From: Galeruca laticollis
Taxonomy: Eukaryota; Arthropoda; Insecta; Coleoptera; Chrysomelidae
Assembly: GCA_963921935.1 (NCBI GenBank)
Contig: OY998180.1
Span: forward strand, 80,125,262-80,189,261
Direction: 5' to 3'
Length of the DNA: 64,000 nt
Below, piece by piece: positions 11,061-23,980 of the stretch (the stretch's first letter is position 1; each line of letters starts with the position of its first letter). A program made the position numbers and the translations under genes. A model generated the notes under the pieces. The model saw only the letters and a list, made by a program, of their open reading frames with translations. It made no database searches and was not told the origin of the DNA.

Positions 11061-13830
11061 TGGATATTGACAATTGTTATGAAGCTGTAGTCGACTCAGG
11101 AAGCCCTATCACTTTGGTAAGTGAGGAAATATTATTGAACTGTCCAATACAACCTTATGAGGGTTCTCAAACATTTGTTGGCCAAGTCAAAGTTGAACAT
11201 TTTAGGAATTTTTGAAGATACTCCAGTTTTGGAAAATTGTAAATGCAAAATTCTATTTCATGTTGTTCCTAGTGACACTTTTGATTTTGATGTTTTGTTA
11301 GGGAGAAATTTTATTTCAAATGATTGTTTAGAAATTTCTTTTGGGGAAAAACTTGGAATTCAGCCAAAAACTCAAAATTTTGAAGTAAATGAGATTTATT
11401 TTATACAATATATTAATGAGAATGATTGCCCAGAATTAAATATTAATGAATGCTTGTCAGCTGCTCAGAAAAAGGAAGTACATGACATTTTTAAAAAGTT
11501 TTATTTATATGCTGAGAAACCTGAAAAACCAGCTACTGATTATGAGTTAAAGATAAACCTTAAACCTGATAGTAAACCCTTTTTTACTAAACCTAGACGG
11601 TTATCCTTCTATGAACAGCTGGAAGTTGACCGACACATTAAGGAGCTTTTAGCAAACAATACCATTAAAAAGTACGAGTCACATTTTGCTTCAAGAGTAG
11701 TTTTAGTTGAAAAGAAGGATAAGAAAACCCGATTGTGTGTTGATTTTAGGGATCTCAACAAAAATGTTTTACGTGATAATTTTCCACAGCCCATTATTGA
11801 ACAGCAAATTGGAAAGTTACGTGACAAAAACTATTTTTCCAAACTAGATTTGGAAAATGCTTTCTTTAATGTGAAGGTCAGAAAATCAGACACAAAGTAT
11901 TTAAGTTTTGTAACCCCAACTAATCAGTATGAGTTCCTACGAGCCCCTTTCGGTTTCTCTAACAGCCCAGCCACTTTTAATAGGTTTTTAAATTTAATTT
12001 TCAATGATCTTATGGAAAAGAATGTAATTATTTTGTTCATGGATGATTTGCTAGTCACAACATTAAGCTTCTTGGAGCATCTTTCTGTATTACAAGACAT
12101 TTTTCAGAGACTAACAAAAAATCTTGTAGAACTTCGCTTAGATAAGTGCTCATTTTTGAAAAATAAAATAGATTTTTTAGGTTATTCTGTAGACATTAAT
12201 GGAATTACACCTTGTACAGACCATATTAAGTCAGTACAGCCTCATCCATTACCAAAAAAAAGGAATTGCATAGCTTTGTTGGGTTAATCTCATACTTTCG
12301 TAAGTACATTTCTAATTTTTCAATTGAAACAAAACCGTTGTATGATTTGCTTAGAAATAATATCGACTTTAGGATAGGTCTAGAACAACTTCAAGCTTCT
12401 GAAAAGTTTAAGAATATTTTGTCAAGCAAACCCGTTCTCAGTTTGTATTCTCCAGAAGCGGAAACTCACCTACATTGCGATAGTAGTTCCTTAGGTTTCG
12501 ATGCAATACTAATGCAGAAATAATCAGATTTCAAATTTCATCCTGTAATGTATTATAGTAAGCGTACGTCTGAAGTTGAATCATGGTACCATAGCTATGA
12601 GTTGGAATGTTAGGGAGTTATATATGCTATAAAACGATTCCATGTATATTTGCAAGGAATACAATTTGAGATTGTTACGGATTGCTACAGCTTTAGGTTG
12701 GCTTTGAATAAAAGGGATATTTCTCCAAGAATTATGAGATGGGCGATTTTCTCAGAATCATATAATAATACGATAGAACATCGTAGAAATCCTCAGATGA
12801 GACACGTCGTTGCCTTAAGTCGCTGTTACAATATTCTAATTCTTGAAGAAAATTCATTCGAGCTACTTTTGTCTATCAAGCAGTATTCACATCCTAGCAT
12901 TGTTGAGCTGAGGAAAAGGTTGGGAAAGGAAGAGTCCTCTTTCTTTGCGCGACAATGTCGATGAATATATTTCCAACTGTCTTAAATGTATTCATTTTCC
13001 TCCAAATTACGGTAAAGTTGAGGGTGAGTTATTCGGCATTCCTAAAGGAAAGGTTGCCTTCGAAACTATTCATGTTGACCATTATGGCCCGCTCAAGAAA
13101 TGTAGCAATGGTGATCGTTACATATTGGCAGTCATTGATGCTTTCACCAAGTTTTGTAAACTATATCCTTGTCACACGGTTAACACCAATGAAGTTATAA
13201 AACATTTGAAATCATATTTTTCTAATTACAGTATACCTAAAAGGCTGATATCGGATAGGGGTGCTGCTTTTGGTTCTCATGACTTTGAACATTTCCTACA
13301 AGAATTTGATGTAAAACACATTTGAGTAGCCGCCGGAGCCCCTTGGGCTAATGGCCAGGTCGAAAGGCGGAATAGGACAATAGGTCCCATGATAGCCAAG
13401 TCTTCTAATGGTCCTGAAAAATGGAATTAAATTCTAAGTCAAGTAGAGTTCGGTATCAATAATGCTGTGTGCAAAAGTACAGGAGAATCTCCTTCTAGGT
13501 TATTGTCTGGCGTAGAACAAAGGGGTTTAATCGATGATTCAGTTATGTCAATTTTAGAGCAAACTAATCCTGTGAGCCACTATGATTTAGTAGAAACACG
13601 CGAAAATGCTTATGAAAACATTAATCTCAACAGCGTTATGATAAATTACATAAATACCAAGAAAATATAGCATAGGAGATAAAGTTGTAATTACTAACAC
13701 AGTAACTACTCCTGATGTAAATAAGAAATTGCTAGCCCGTTTCAAGGGTCCGTATGAAGTAGAAATGGTTTAACCTCATAACAGATATGTTTTGAAAGAC
13801 ATAGAAAAATTCCAGGTTACCCAGATACCT
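11060..13830 (+). pseudogene. Pol (protease, RT, RNase H, integrase) of gypsy element 1, broken
   Basis: Domains in order: aspartic protease (VVDSGSPITLV near 11088); RT with LCVDFRDLNK, KLDLENAFFNV, FGFSNSPATFNRF and the catalytic FMDDLL near 12035; RNase H (THLHCDSSSLGFDAIL near 12465); and an integrase core (HVDHYGPL with the first Asp, then LISDRGAAF with the second). The integrase tail contains RFKGPYEV, a GPY/F-type module, near 13738. Frameshifts occur near 11200, 12275 and 12940, and stops near 12522, 12610, 13323 and 13428. The copy cannot make a functional polyprotein. Confidence 0.85.
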
Positions 13831-14039
13831 TACCATGGTCGATGTTTCGCATATGAGACCTTTGCTGGTGTGAGATCGATTCAGAAGATGATTGTGATGG
13901 TTAGTCAGAAACGATAAAAATTGTGGTTGAATAAATCTTGATTGACATTATTACCTAGAATTCACATACATTCCCCAATATTGATGTTTTACACTTCATA
14001 TTATCGTTGCTTAGGTATGTGTGTGGGTTCATAGTTATG

Positions 14040-14395
14040 TTCGGTGTCATTATGATAAATTATGTTATCATTATGATGATTTATGTTACCATTGTGATGA
14101 ATTATGTTACCATTATGATAAATTATGTTACCAATAAGATGATTTATGTTGCCATTATGATAAATTATGTTACCATTATGATGATTTATGTTACCATTAT
14201 GATGAATTATTTTACCATTATGATAAATTATGTTACCATTGTGATAAATTATGTTACCATTATGATAAATTATGTTACCATTATGATGAATTAAGTTACC
14301 ATTATGATAAATTATGTTACCATTTTGATGAATTATGTTACCATTATGATAGTTGTGTTACCATTATGATAAGTTATGTCACCATCACGATGAAT
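14040..14395 (+). repeat. 21-bp minisatellite upstream of the 3' LTR
   Basis: About 16 units of ATTATGATAAATTATGTTACC with single-base variants (gatgaat, gataagt) run head to tail inside gypsy element 1. The unit length is a multiple of three, so the array is open in one frame as a fake heptapeptide repeat. I regard that as an artefact, not a gene. Confidence 0.9.
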
Positions 14396-14616
14396 TATTT
14401 ATATTCGAGTTATCTCACTATGATGTACCCATTGTGTTATGCTTATGGTAACCCAGTATTATATATTGTAATTATGCTATGTATTATGACGAACTTATGA
14501 CTTATCTTAGAATGCATTATGTAAGTGGAAGTTGATGGAACTTCTTGAAACTTGAAATGAGTTATTGGGTCATTAAGCCATATGATCGAGTCGATCATGT
14601 GTCAGAATGGCCGAAC

Positions 14617-14837
14617 TGTTAGACTAATTTGATATGCAGTGTACTCTATGGTCTCAGTGAGGTCATCTTGAACCATAGAATAATATAATCATATATCGGT
14701 GGGTTGCACCTACTGTAATTGTCAGATGTCAAGTAGTTTTTGGAGGGAATAACGGCGGTCGATGTGTGGCCCCACAGAGAAAATGAAGTATTAAAATATT
14801 AAGTTGCTTAAGTGCTCCACCAACCTAAGCCCTAACA
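14617..14837 (+). repeat. 3' LTR of gypsy element 1
   Basis: 221 bp, same termini as 9913-10133. No clear polypurine tract precedes it. Confidence 0.9.
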
Positions 14838-16718
14838 AACAAAGGCTTTTCGAATAATTGATGAAGGACCCAGCGTTAGAGTCTCAAAAGATACACCAAT
14901 ATTCATTGAAAAATACTTTATAATATATACTTTTGCATATTTATTCAAAAAATAAAAAAATAGTGTTTATATGATTTTATTTTCAAAACGTGCTACCTCC
15001 AATGCCTTGTTTCAAAACGTAAAATCTTTTTTGAAATATTACCTTAGTTTGTAACATTTATTTAAATTTTGCAAATGGGCAGAAATCCTCTACAATTTTT
15101 TTATCATGATATAATTCATTAAAATCTATGTTTTCATCAATTACTTACTTGAGAATCGTTGTAATCTATTTTCTATAAAAGAACAAAAATGGAGATTGTA
15201 CGTTTTGATACTAGACCCGCCAATTGGATGTATATTACTTTGTTTTTTTTTATGTAAACATTGATTGATACAACAACTGCAATGAGATAGTTCACACCAA
15301 TTCACAACACTTTATACAAAATAATAACATTGTTTTGTTTCTGAACCTATCCATTTAAAGCTACTGTAAAATATAATAAGTTTCGTCTAAATGAATACGC
15401 TGAATAACAGTTTGTTCGGCTGAATAACAATTTTCCAATGCAACAAAAAAATTGATCAAGTGGTTACTGCTAAAAGGTTCTCGGGAAAAATTATACAATT
15501 CCATTTACTCACCGCATTCCGCATTTTAGAAAGAGGGAAGCCAATTTGTTTAATTTAAACGTGTTTGGTGGAGAGTGTGGCGAGTAGAGAATTCCTAGGA
15601 GTTTTTCTGTGTGTTTAGGTCAACAATAATGACCAAGTCGTTTACGTCGTGACGAAGAACTTTAATGAAAACATCGTTTGTATAAATTTTGAATTCGTTT
15701 GCACTTTTACCCAGAATTTATTATTCTAATCGATATTGCGGTTAGTGTAAGTGTAAGGTTTGAACAGACGTATTTAAAAGGAGGAGATTTATGGTTGTAA
15801 ACCTCTATGTTCAATAATGTGTTATTCTTCATACAATTTTTCCATAATTGTGATTAATAGCTACATTTGATTTAGCTTGGAAAGTGAAATTTGTTTTTAA
15901 AGATCGTTAACAAATTTAGATTGTATAAATAAAATGAAAATTCTCAGGGTTGGAAACAAATCGTATTTTCCTAAATGACAATAATAAATTTTTAAATATA
16001 TGCTCAAAAATTTCTTCTCCGTCAGTAAAGGGATCATAAAGAAAGGAAGTGTATGTAACAGTGCGCACCATACTCTTTTTCCTACTGTGAGAGTGAAAAA
16101 ATAGGACTCATTAAACACGACGGACAACTTGAAAATGGCATTGTACTCGTATACTTGCAAAGATAATTCTAAATATCATATTTCTGGAAACGAAAATAAA
16201 GAGATTTCAAGTACTTTAAGTTTTACAGACGATCAATTCACGATTGCTCAAGACGAAGCGGATCTGAGCTACTGTGGTTAGAAAGCTACAGACAGAAATT
16301 TTTATGCTGGTTTGGAATTATAGTTTGAAAATAAGGGAAATCTAGACAGACACAACAAGCAAATAATGGGTAGAGTTGAAGTTAATAACTGTGATCAATT
16401 ATTTAAAAAGGAGGAATCGCAAAGTAAAAAATTAGGCCAGACTAGAATGGGCATAAAACCAAGAATATAAACCACTAACAACCTGAGAATTAGAAAGTCA
16501 GGGAAAAGGAAATATAGAAAATCACGTGATTACTTACATTTAAAAAAGAAATGTTGACATGATATGGACACATTAGAAGAGCGACATGTATTTTCGCCAA
16601 CAATAAATTATTTAATCACTTGTTGATTTTTATTTCGCCAAAACACTTTTAAGGTCTATATCAAGGTTTGTAAATATCACGGTTTAATGCGATTATTATT
16701 ACGTAAACTGACTAAGAA
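14838..16718. other. Gene-free AT-rich stretch
   Basis: No supported coding or RNA feature on either strand. Confidence 0.5.
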
Positions 16719-17496
16719 TAAATGGTTTTAAAGATCAAAACTTACTTTTCCGCATCTGTGAGATGCCCTAAATAATCATCAACTGAACTCTATCATAAAA
16801 TTGGTCACTTGTATACCCTTCGGGGGATGTATCGTGCTATAAGACCGAAATATTCCCAAAAGTAACCAAAAATGTAGTATACCTAGATTTATAGGACTCG
16901 CTGTACTGGTTCGGGAGAGCCGAAAATCGATAGGGTTCATCTGTAAGATGATCTGAATAATATTCAATTATAAAATTGGTCACTTGTTGCACTCCGGAGG
17001 CTGTATCGTGCTAAGAAACTGAAATTTCTCAAAAAATTACAAAAATGTCGTACTTAAAGTACTATAGCACCTGTTGTACTAGTTCTGATTAGCTGAAAAT
17101 CAATGGGGTTCACCTGTAAGATGTTCTGAATTATATTTAATCATAAAATTGGTGACTTGTTGCACTCCGGAAGCTGTATCGTGCTAACAAACTGACATTT
17201 CTCAAAAACTGACAAAACTGTCGTACTTCTAGTACCATAGCACTCGCTGTACTGGCTCTGGTGAGCTTAAAATCAATAGGTTTTATCTGTGAGATGTCCT
17301 GAACAATATTCAATCATAAAATTGGTAATTTGTTGCACTCCGGAGGCTGTATCGTGCTAACAAGACATGTAACGAAAAGTGGCCGACGACAACGATGACG
17401 ACGACATACACTAAGGATTTATTTTCAAAATTCCAACTTTTTTTGGGGCGAACCAATACTTTTCTCGCATATTAGATGGGTTGAGCGGAAAAGTAA
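16719..17496 (+). repeat. Dispersed ~173-bp-monomer repeat, copy B
   Basis: Monomer starts fall near 16922, 17096 and 17270 (174-bp pitch), preceded by a diverged partial unit and followed by the same 'aagtggccgacgac' tail as copies A and C. The tail ends in gcggaaaagtaa (17485-17496), an exact inverted match to ttacttttccgc at 16742-16753. Similarity with copy C extends about 24 bp left of that inverted repeat, so the true left end is near 16719. Confidence 0.8.
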
Positions 17497-18246
17497 TAAG
17501 AGGTATCATAAAATACAAAAGACTCAAAGTAGTGTTAAAAATATAATTGACGGAGCAATCATCCAATCTACAGATATACCTTTTAGCAACTAATTACTTC
17601 TTGGAAGTCTTTGTATAGGGAACTAGGATTTCCATTTCAAATTGTTAAATTAACCATCCCTACCTAATCTATTTCTAAAAAAGGGGAAATATTTATGGGA
17701 TGTAAGGAAACATTTTAATTCAATCTTTAACTATCATCGGTTTAATAATTATGATCAACTTCCGTTTGCTCTTTTGTGTTGCACTGTTTGTGGCCAAGAG
17801 AAATTGCTGGAAATTATATTCAACCTCAAAATTTCACACTTAGGGGGCGCTACTGCTAAGTTCAAATCTAAAATTATTATGATCTCAGAAAAATGCAGAA
17901 TGAATTATCACTTTGATATCATCATTTGAAAGCCCGTTTAATACCAGATAGTTTTCTATAGTGACATTTATTTGAATCTCTCATAATAAGCGAGAAGGAA
18001 GACCATCTATTTTTCAGTGTTTAAATTTTAATATTTCGTTAAATATACAACTTATCCGACTGTTTCTAGATTCGTATGAAAGAGCGTTGTATGGATTTGG
18101 AAGACCGTTCATATATATTATCGGTTACTTTAAAACAGACCTGGTCGCTTTATGGAACGATTACAGATTTGTACAATTTTATTAGAAAAATTAAATTAAA
18201 TGTTACTACTCTAGTAACATATTCTAAAGCAGCTCTAAATTTCTTA
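17497..18246. other. Gene-free stretch
   Basis: Nothing recognisable. Confidence 0.4.
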
Positions 18247-18248
18247 TA

Positions 18249-18621
18249 CACTACTCCAAGAATTTAACGCACCACCAAAAAATAACCAAAAATTTAAAGT
18301 AAATTTTTGTCTAAACTGCTTGTCCGATTTGAATGAATTTTATTTTGAATGACAGATTGACACTTCCAGAGAGTTAGTGTACTACTGTATTTGCATACAA
18401 ACTTATTTTTGCATAAATACGGGGTGTTGCAATGATAACCTGATTTTTTCATAAAATTTGTAACACCCTGTGGAGTTCAACAGTAACAATATCAACTTAA
18501 AATTAAAATCAAACTGTAGCTTCATCTTTTTGTAATATTTTTTTTTTGATTTACTCTATTATCTTGGCCACGACAAGAGAAAATCAATTTTATAGCATAA
18601 CATGTTTTTTATTAAAATTTA
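18249..18621 (+). repeat. Left terminal inverted repeat of Tc1-like element
   Basis: Pairs with 19855-20226. It starts CACTACTCC next to a TA target duplication. Confidence 0.9.
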
Positions 18622-18771
18622 TAATAATAAAAGTGAGTAGCAGGCTATGAAAAACAATAAGTTACAGTAAATTGTCATTAGCTAAATACAGGTGTCAAAA
18701 AGTATTTCATAGAAGTGTATTTTTAGTGTTAGCCCTTACGTTTTTTTATAAAAACCTTTATTTTAATTAAT

Positions 18772-19803
18772 ATGCAACGTGAAACACGAAATCTTACTGG
18801 CGAAGAATGTGCTCAAGCATTAATATTGTTCGAGGAAGGCTGGAATTACCGAAGAATTGGTAGACGATTTAATGTATCCCATACAACCGTTTCACGAGTT
18901 ATACAAAGATATAGAGACACTGGAAGTCATGGTCGTAGACCGGGACAAGGAAGGAATCGAATAACAACCCCTAATCAGGACCGTTTTTTAAGCTTATCGG
19001 CATTAAGACAACGTTTTGTAACAGCCCGGACCCTTCAAACCCGGCTTCGAGATGCTACTGGTGTACAAATTTGTGGTGAAACAGCTCGTCAGCGACTACG
19101 AGAACACAATTTGAGACCTAGAATTGCTGCTCGGGGGCCAGCTCTAACTAGAGATCATCGAAGAGCGAGGCTGAATTTTGCCATGGAACATCGTAACTGG
19201 TTAGAAGCGGAATGGCAACAGGTATTATTTACGGATGAGTCAAGATTTTGTTTGTACAATAATGACAGGCGCATACGTGTATATCGACGCCCTAACGAAC
19301 GATATGCTCAGTGTAATTTCTCAAATAACAAATTATTTGGAGGAGGATCTGTGATGGTCTGGGGAGGTATTTCTTTGACTGGTCGCACAGAACTTGTGGT
19401 CATAAATAATGGAAGCCTCACAGCTGAAAGGTACATATTGGAGGTTTTAGACCAACATGTAATGCCATATGCGCCATATATAGGGCAAGGATTTATGTTG
19501 ATGCACGATAATGCCAGGCCTCATGTTGCTGGAGTTGTGAGGAATTATCTAGAGGAAGTTGGCATCGATATCATGGCATGGCCAGCTAGAAGCCCTGATT
19601 TAAATCCCATAGAGAATCTTTGGGAAACTCTTGGGAGGAGGTTACGAGAGGAACGGAACTTGAACACCTTGGAAGACGTGGGGAGGCGACTGATTGAAAT
19701 ATGGGAAGAAATTGACCAAAATGATATACGGTCGCTTATTTTAAGTATGGGCCGTCGGTGCCAAGCAGTTATTTCTGCCAGAGGCGGAAATACTCGCTAC
19801 TGA
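18772..19803 (+). CDS. Tc1-like DD34E transposase, full length
   Basis: 343 aa, the usual length for Tc1 transposases, starting at the first ATG after the left inverted repeat. The N-terminal ~110 residues form two helix-turn-helix units (YRRIGRRFNVSHTTVSRVIQRY is the first) joined by a GRPGQGR-type linker (HGRRPGQGRNR) typical of Tc1. The catalytic DDE_3 domain shows FTDESRF (first Asp), a Gly-rich GGGSVMVWGG box, MHDNARPH (second Asp) and PARSPDLNPIENLWETL (Glu). There are 34 residues between the second Asp and the Glu, the DD34E signature. No stop or frameshift is present, so the protein could cut and paste the element at TA sites in the nucleus. It is one of the few open genes in the window. 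Confidence 0.95.
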   Translation: MQRETRNLTGEECAQALILFEEGWNYRRIGRRFNVSHTTVSRVIQRYRDTGSHGRRPGQGRNRITTPNQDRFLSLSALRQRFVTARTLQTRLRDATGVQICGETARQRLREHNLRPRIAARGPALTRDHRRARLNFAMEHRNWLEAEWQQVLFTDESRFCLYNNDRRIRVYRRPNERYAQCNFSNNKLFGGGSVMVWGGISLTGRTELVVINNGSLTAERYILEVLDQHVMPYAPYIGQGFMLMHDNARPHVAGVVRNYLEEVGIDIMAWPARSPDLNPIENLWETLGRRLREERNLNTLEDVGRRLIEIWEEIDQNDIRSLILSMGRRCQAVISARGGNTRY

Positions 19804-19854
19804 CTTTTGTTTACGTTTTGTTTCTTTGTTTTTCGTTGTTAAAGTTGAATAATA

Positions 19855-20226
19855 AATTTTAATAAAAAACATGTTATGCTATAAAATTGATTTTCTCTTG
19901 TTGTGGCCAAGATAATAGAATAAATCAAAAAACAAAATGTTACAAAAAGATAAAGCTACAGTTTGATTTTAATTTTAAGTTGATATTGTTACTGTTGAAC
20001 TCCACAAGGTGTCACAAATTTTATGAAAAAATCAGGTTGTCATTGCAACACCCCGTATTTTTACAAAAATAAGTTTGTATGCAAATACAGTAGTACACTA
20101 ACTCTCTGGAAGTGTCAACCTGTGATTCAAAAAAAAATTCATTCAAATCCGACAAGCAGTTTAGACAAAAATTTACTTTAAACTTTTGGTTATTTTTTGG
20201 TGGTGCGTTAAATTCTTGGAGTAGTG
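19855..20226 (-). repeat. Right terminal inverted repeat of Tc1-like element
   Basis: Inverse of 18249-18621, ending GGAGTAGTG next to TA. Confidence 0.9.
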
Positions 20227-20228
20227 TA

Positions 20229-21290
20229 TTTTAGTGAAACCGCATATCTCAACCGATAAACAAATTGATAAACTAATAAAGGTAATAATAAAGAAATATA
20301 TAGATTCAATTTTTCAAAATGTGTTTCATATCATTGTGAAGTAAGCCATATGTAAATAATTGATGTATTCTTTGTATGTGTGTACAATATAACATGAAAT
20401 GGTAAATATTTTTTTCTTTGATATTAAGTTATTTTATGCGAATTATTGCTTATATTAAAATGAATACTCACTTTATTTCAATTTTAATATATTGGTATCA
20501 TGTCCCGCATACAGATTTTATTAAAGTTAATAAAAACAGAATTACCTAATAAATAATCTCAAAAAGATGAGTTTTGGCCAGATTACATGTTGAATTTTAC
20601 ACCTGAAAAGGTTTCTTGAGGAAATTAAATATGATAAAATGAGTTTATGACATTCTTTGGCGAAATTACAAACAACCGTATGAGTACAGAAACATGAAAT
20701 TAAGCCGACTGGAGTTCAGACAAAAGGACGAACGAATTAAGACTCAGAAGATCATCCTGGGATGAACAAAAGAAGATTACCAGAGAAATGATGAATCGAA
20801 AAAGAAACGAAATGAAAAGAAAAATTAATGTAAAAATTCGACGAGACAGAGTTTAGGGTAAAAATGAGTCGAAACGAGCGTACAGTGAAGATGTGATGCT
20901 ATTGCCCTAGTATCTACAAAAAGAGCATAAAATACTCAAGTAAAAATGAAATCGATTCATCCGAAAATTGTCGATATTGGGCTACTGAAAATCTACATTC
21001 ACCTTGAAAGTAAAAGTTTGGCTTGCTGTTTTAACAAACGGAATAGTAAGATTGTATTTTCTCGAATATACGTTAAATCAGGAGGTATATTTGTTTTTCA
21101 TGGACAACTGCCAGAGTGAGATGTGCTTCTCTTAGTGTAAAGGCATAATTAGTATATTGTGCAACAAGTGGGAAAGTTCAACTTTTCTCACATGTTGCAG
21201 ACTATACTTTTTATACAACGGTACAAATTTAAAGAATACAAGTAAACAGTTGTGTAGAAAAAATCTAGGCATCGAGAAACCCCCTTTGAA
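20229..21290. other. Gene-free stretch
   Basis: No supported feature. Confidence 0.4.
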
Positions 21291-21455
21291 AAAACCTCTA
21301 GCACATTGATTGCCACGTGTATGTTGAGAAAATTCCCCATGGGACCACGTGTGTTTTTTTCCTAATGTATGTTAAAACGTGACAAAAATGTTAGGTTTTG
21401 TTGTTTTTAGTGTTTTTTGTTTGGTTTTATCTTTCTCCCACCATTTTCTCTATAT

Positions 21456-21539
21456 CAGTCATATGTGACTGACGCGGCCCACAGGAAATTTTGATGGATT
21501 TTTTACGTAGGGTGCCACGTCAGTCAAATATGCCCGACG
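21456..21539 (+). repeat. Left subterminal palindromic boxes of piggyBac A
   Basis: Two near-palindromes: CAGTCATATGTGACTGACG at 21456-21474 and a CGTCAGTC...CCCGACG box at 21518-21539. Related boxes occur on the right side, suggesting transposase-binding sites. Confidence 0.65.
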
Positions 21540-21657
21540 CACGTATTCTAATTTTTGTTTTTCCTTTTGTTACAGGTTTTAAAAATAAGTGTAAGAAATT
21601 GACTGAAAAGTGTTAGTAAGTGACTAGAAACTATTAGTCAGTGACTGAGTACTAAAA

Positions 21658-23613
21658 ATGAATAAGCGCAAAGCTTTGACCGACCTAGAGCTGGAAAGAA
21701 TTGCCAATGAAATTGCCCGTGACGAAAATAGTGTACCTAAAGTCTTTGATTCAGACAATTCTGTTCGCGATCCGGACTACAACACCCAAACTTCATCAGA
21801 TGAAAGTTTTTTTGAAGAAAATTTTGATGAAGTATTCCAGAAAGATGAAGGTGATGATCAGTAGGAAGATGACCAAAATAATGACGTTGTAACACCTTCA
21901 AACCAAGACGCAAATACAACAAACGCCACCTGGACCGACTATGTTGGACGCCACAAGCAATTTACTTTTACTGGCCGAACAGGAGTACTAAAAATTATAG
22001 CAGATGATGTAACGCTTTTGGATGTATTTAATCTCTTGGTCGATGAGGACGTCATATATCTTATTGTTACAGAGACAAACATATTTGCCGAACAATCACT
22101 GTTATCTAAACGTAATACTGAATATGCTCGAAACAACAAATGGACACCAACTACTGCAGAAGAAATAAGAAAGTTTCTAGGTTTAACGATGTGGATGGGT
22201 TTGGTGAAACTTTCCTCCCTTGCTGATTACTGGGCAAATCAATATACAAACATTATATTCCTTCTACCATTATGTCACGGAACCGATATCAAATGTTACT
22301 TAGCATGCTTTACTTCAATAATAATGAAACAATCCAAAAAGGGGATCGTCTCGCCAAAATTGAACCTCCTTGTATTATGCTCGAAGGAAAATTTGAAGAA
22401 CTGTTTTTACCCGGAGAAGATATCGTAATTGACGAGACCCTAGTGCCCTGGAGGGGCAGGCTGATTTTTCGGCAATATATTCCGAACAAGACACACCGTT
22501 ACGGAATAAAACTATTCAAATTATGCTCAAATGAGGGTTACACATGGGCCCTAAAAATCTACGCAGGAAAATCCAAAGATGGTGTGCGAGAAGTGGGTCT
22601 AGCTCAAAATGACTGCATGGAACTTACTGGACCACTGCTAAATGAAGACCGAACCCTGTTTATTGATAATTTTTACACCAGTTATTCCCTTGCAAAATTA
22701 ATGTTGGAGAATGTCACTCACATTGTTGATACCTTACGTGCTAACAAGAAAGACATCCCCAAAGAGGTTATGTTAGCAAAAATGAAAAGGGGGGAAGTAA
22801 TTTCGAAGGAGGATGTAAACGAAATTGTTGTCCTAAAATGGAAGAAAGAAATTCGAATGCTTTCGACGAAACATACACCCACAATGGTAGACATAGAACC
22901 AAAGCCTCGATCTGCCAAAAATCTAGAGATGGTGACCTAAAACCATCCACTAGCCACGATGACTTGCCTTTACCAACGATCGCAACCTCACTCAACCGCA
23001 ACCGGGTGCCTCTACTGATTCAACAAACGATCAGCCATCAACCATTCACAATCCAAATTCACCCACAAACGCAACAAACAATCAAAGACAATCAAGCACT
23101 GCAAAACAAAGTAACCCAAAAAAGAAAGAACGTAAAGAAACGACAAAACCATTGGCGATACTTGCTTATACTAAGGGTAAAGGAGGTATTGACCTATCCG
23201 ACCAAATGGCCTCATATGTAACAACCCTCCGTAAGGGTATCAAGTGGTATCGCAAACTAGGACTTGAACTCCTATTAGGTATGGAAGTTGTATTCAAGAA
23301 AATCACTAAAAATAAACTGTCAATTCGTGCTCTTCGAGAGACTTTAGTAGAAGACTTGTTTCATATTGCGGGAAGAAGAAAACAAAAAACGAAAAGGAAA
23401 CCATCAGCGCAAAGTACTCATCATTTAGAAGAGAAAATGAACGATAAAGACAAGAGAATAAGAAGAAGTTGTACTGGGTGCTATGCTCGAATAAAACTGT
23501 CAGAAGGAAGAGAAGTAACCAGAAAACGCACAAAATTGGTCCACACTTATTGTGTAGAATGTCCTGACCAGCCTTTTACATGTCTGAAATGTTTCTATTT
23601 GACCCATATATAA
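21658..23613 (+). pseudogene. piggyBac-type transposase (DDE_Tnp_1_7), broken
   Basis: The first ATG (21658) opens an acidic N-terminal region (about 68 codons, rich in Asp/Glu/Ser) that stops at TAG 21862-21864. The same frame then continues through LVDEDVIYLIV and FLGLTMWMGLVKL. A frameshift near 22290 leads into the catalytic core: VIDETLVPWRGRLIFRQYIP (first Asp), LFIDNFYTSYSL (second Asp), LSTKHTPTMVDIEPKPRSAK. Further frame changes occur between about 22850 and 23150, before GGIDLSDQM (third Asp) near 23190. The C-terminus is a Cys-rich zinc-binding tail (CTGCYARI, HTYCVECPDQPFTCLKCF) ending at 23613. Domain order and the three Asp residues match the family. One stop and at least two frameshifts make this copy inactive. 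Confidence 0.88.
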
Positions 23614-23980
23614 TCGATATTACTTTTTCAAATATCTTTTTCTGTTGTTTTCTACGTAGATCTCTACCTAGGTCAATTTGCATATGACTGTTTTAGTTTA
23701 CTTTTTCAAAATTTTGTATTTTTCTTTGCGTATAACTAAGAAATAAACATTTTTTGCATAATAAACCTACAAGAAGACAGTGATCTTACAGCTAAGAAAC
23801 AATATTATTTTTATTATTATTCACAAGGTTAACACTGTCTTCCTTGTAGAAATTAGGTATATTACAATTTCATTTAAAACCCTCAACAAAAATAGTAAAT
23901 ATCCGAATTTGCCCAAACCAAGTATACCGAAATGTTCCCCACATGCCACTCTTTAAGATCCCATAAGGAAATACACGTAT

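Larger units (their letters stand above)
9913..14837 (+). mobile_element. Ty3/gypsy LTR retrotransposon 1, decayed
   Basis: Two 221-bp direct repeats starting TGTTAGAC and ending CCCTAACA bound a gag-pro-RT-RNaseH-IN coding region. The LTRs differ at about 11 positions by eye (~5%), so the copy is old. All reading frames are broken. The flanks (aagaaga / aacaaag) show no clean target duplication and no clear tRNA primer site follows the 5' LTR. The RT motif (FMDD) and gene order place it in Metaviridae (Ty3/gypsy); an mdg3-like subgroup is possible but unproven. Confidence 0.9.
18249..20226 (+). mobile_element. Intact Tc1-like transposon with ~373-bp inverted repeats
   Basis: 1978 bp, bounded by CACTACTCCAAGAATTTAACG and its inverse and flanked by TA on both sides (18247-18248, 20227-20228), as expected for Tc1/mariner. 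The arms run to about 18621 and from about 19855 and are nearly identical, which implies recent insertion. One uninterrupted transposase gene lies between them. Confidence 0.93.

Noticed and set aside
14007..14294. Open frame coding a heptapeptide repeat (INYVTIM-like)
   Set aside because: It is the translation of a 21-bp minisatellite; any array with a unit divisible by three stays open.
15897..16160. Minus-strand open frame of 87 codons
   Set aside because: Hydrophobic, AT-rich, no recognisable motif, and no neighbouring coding signal.
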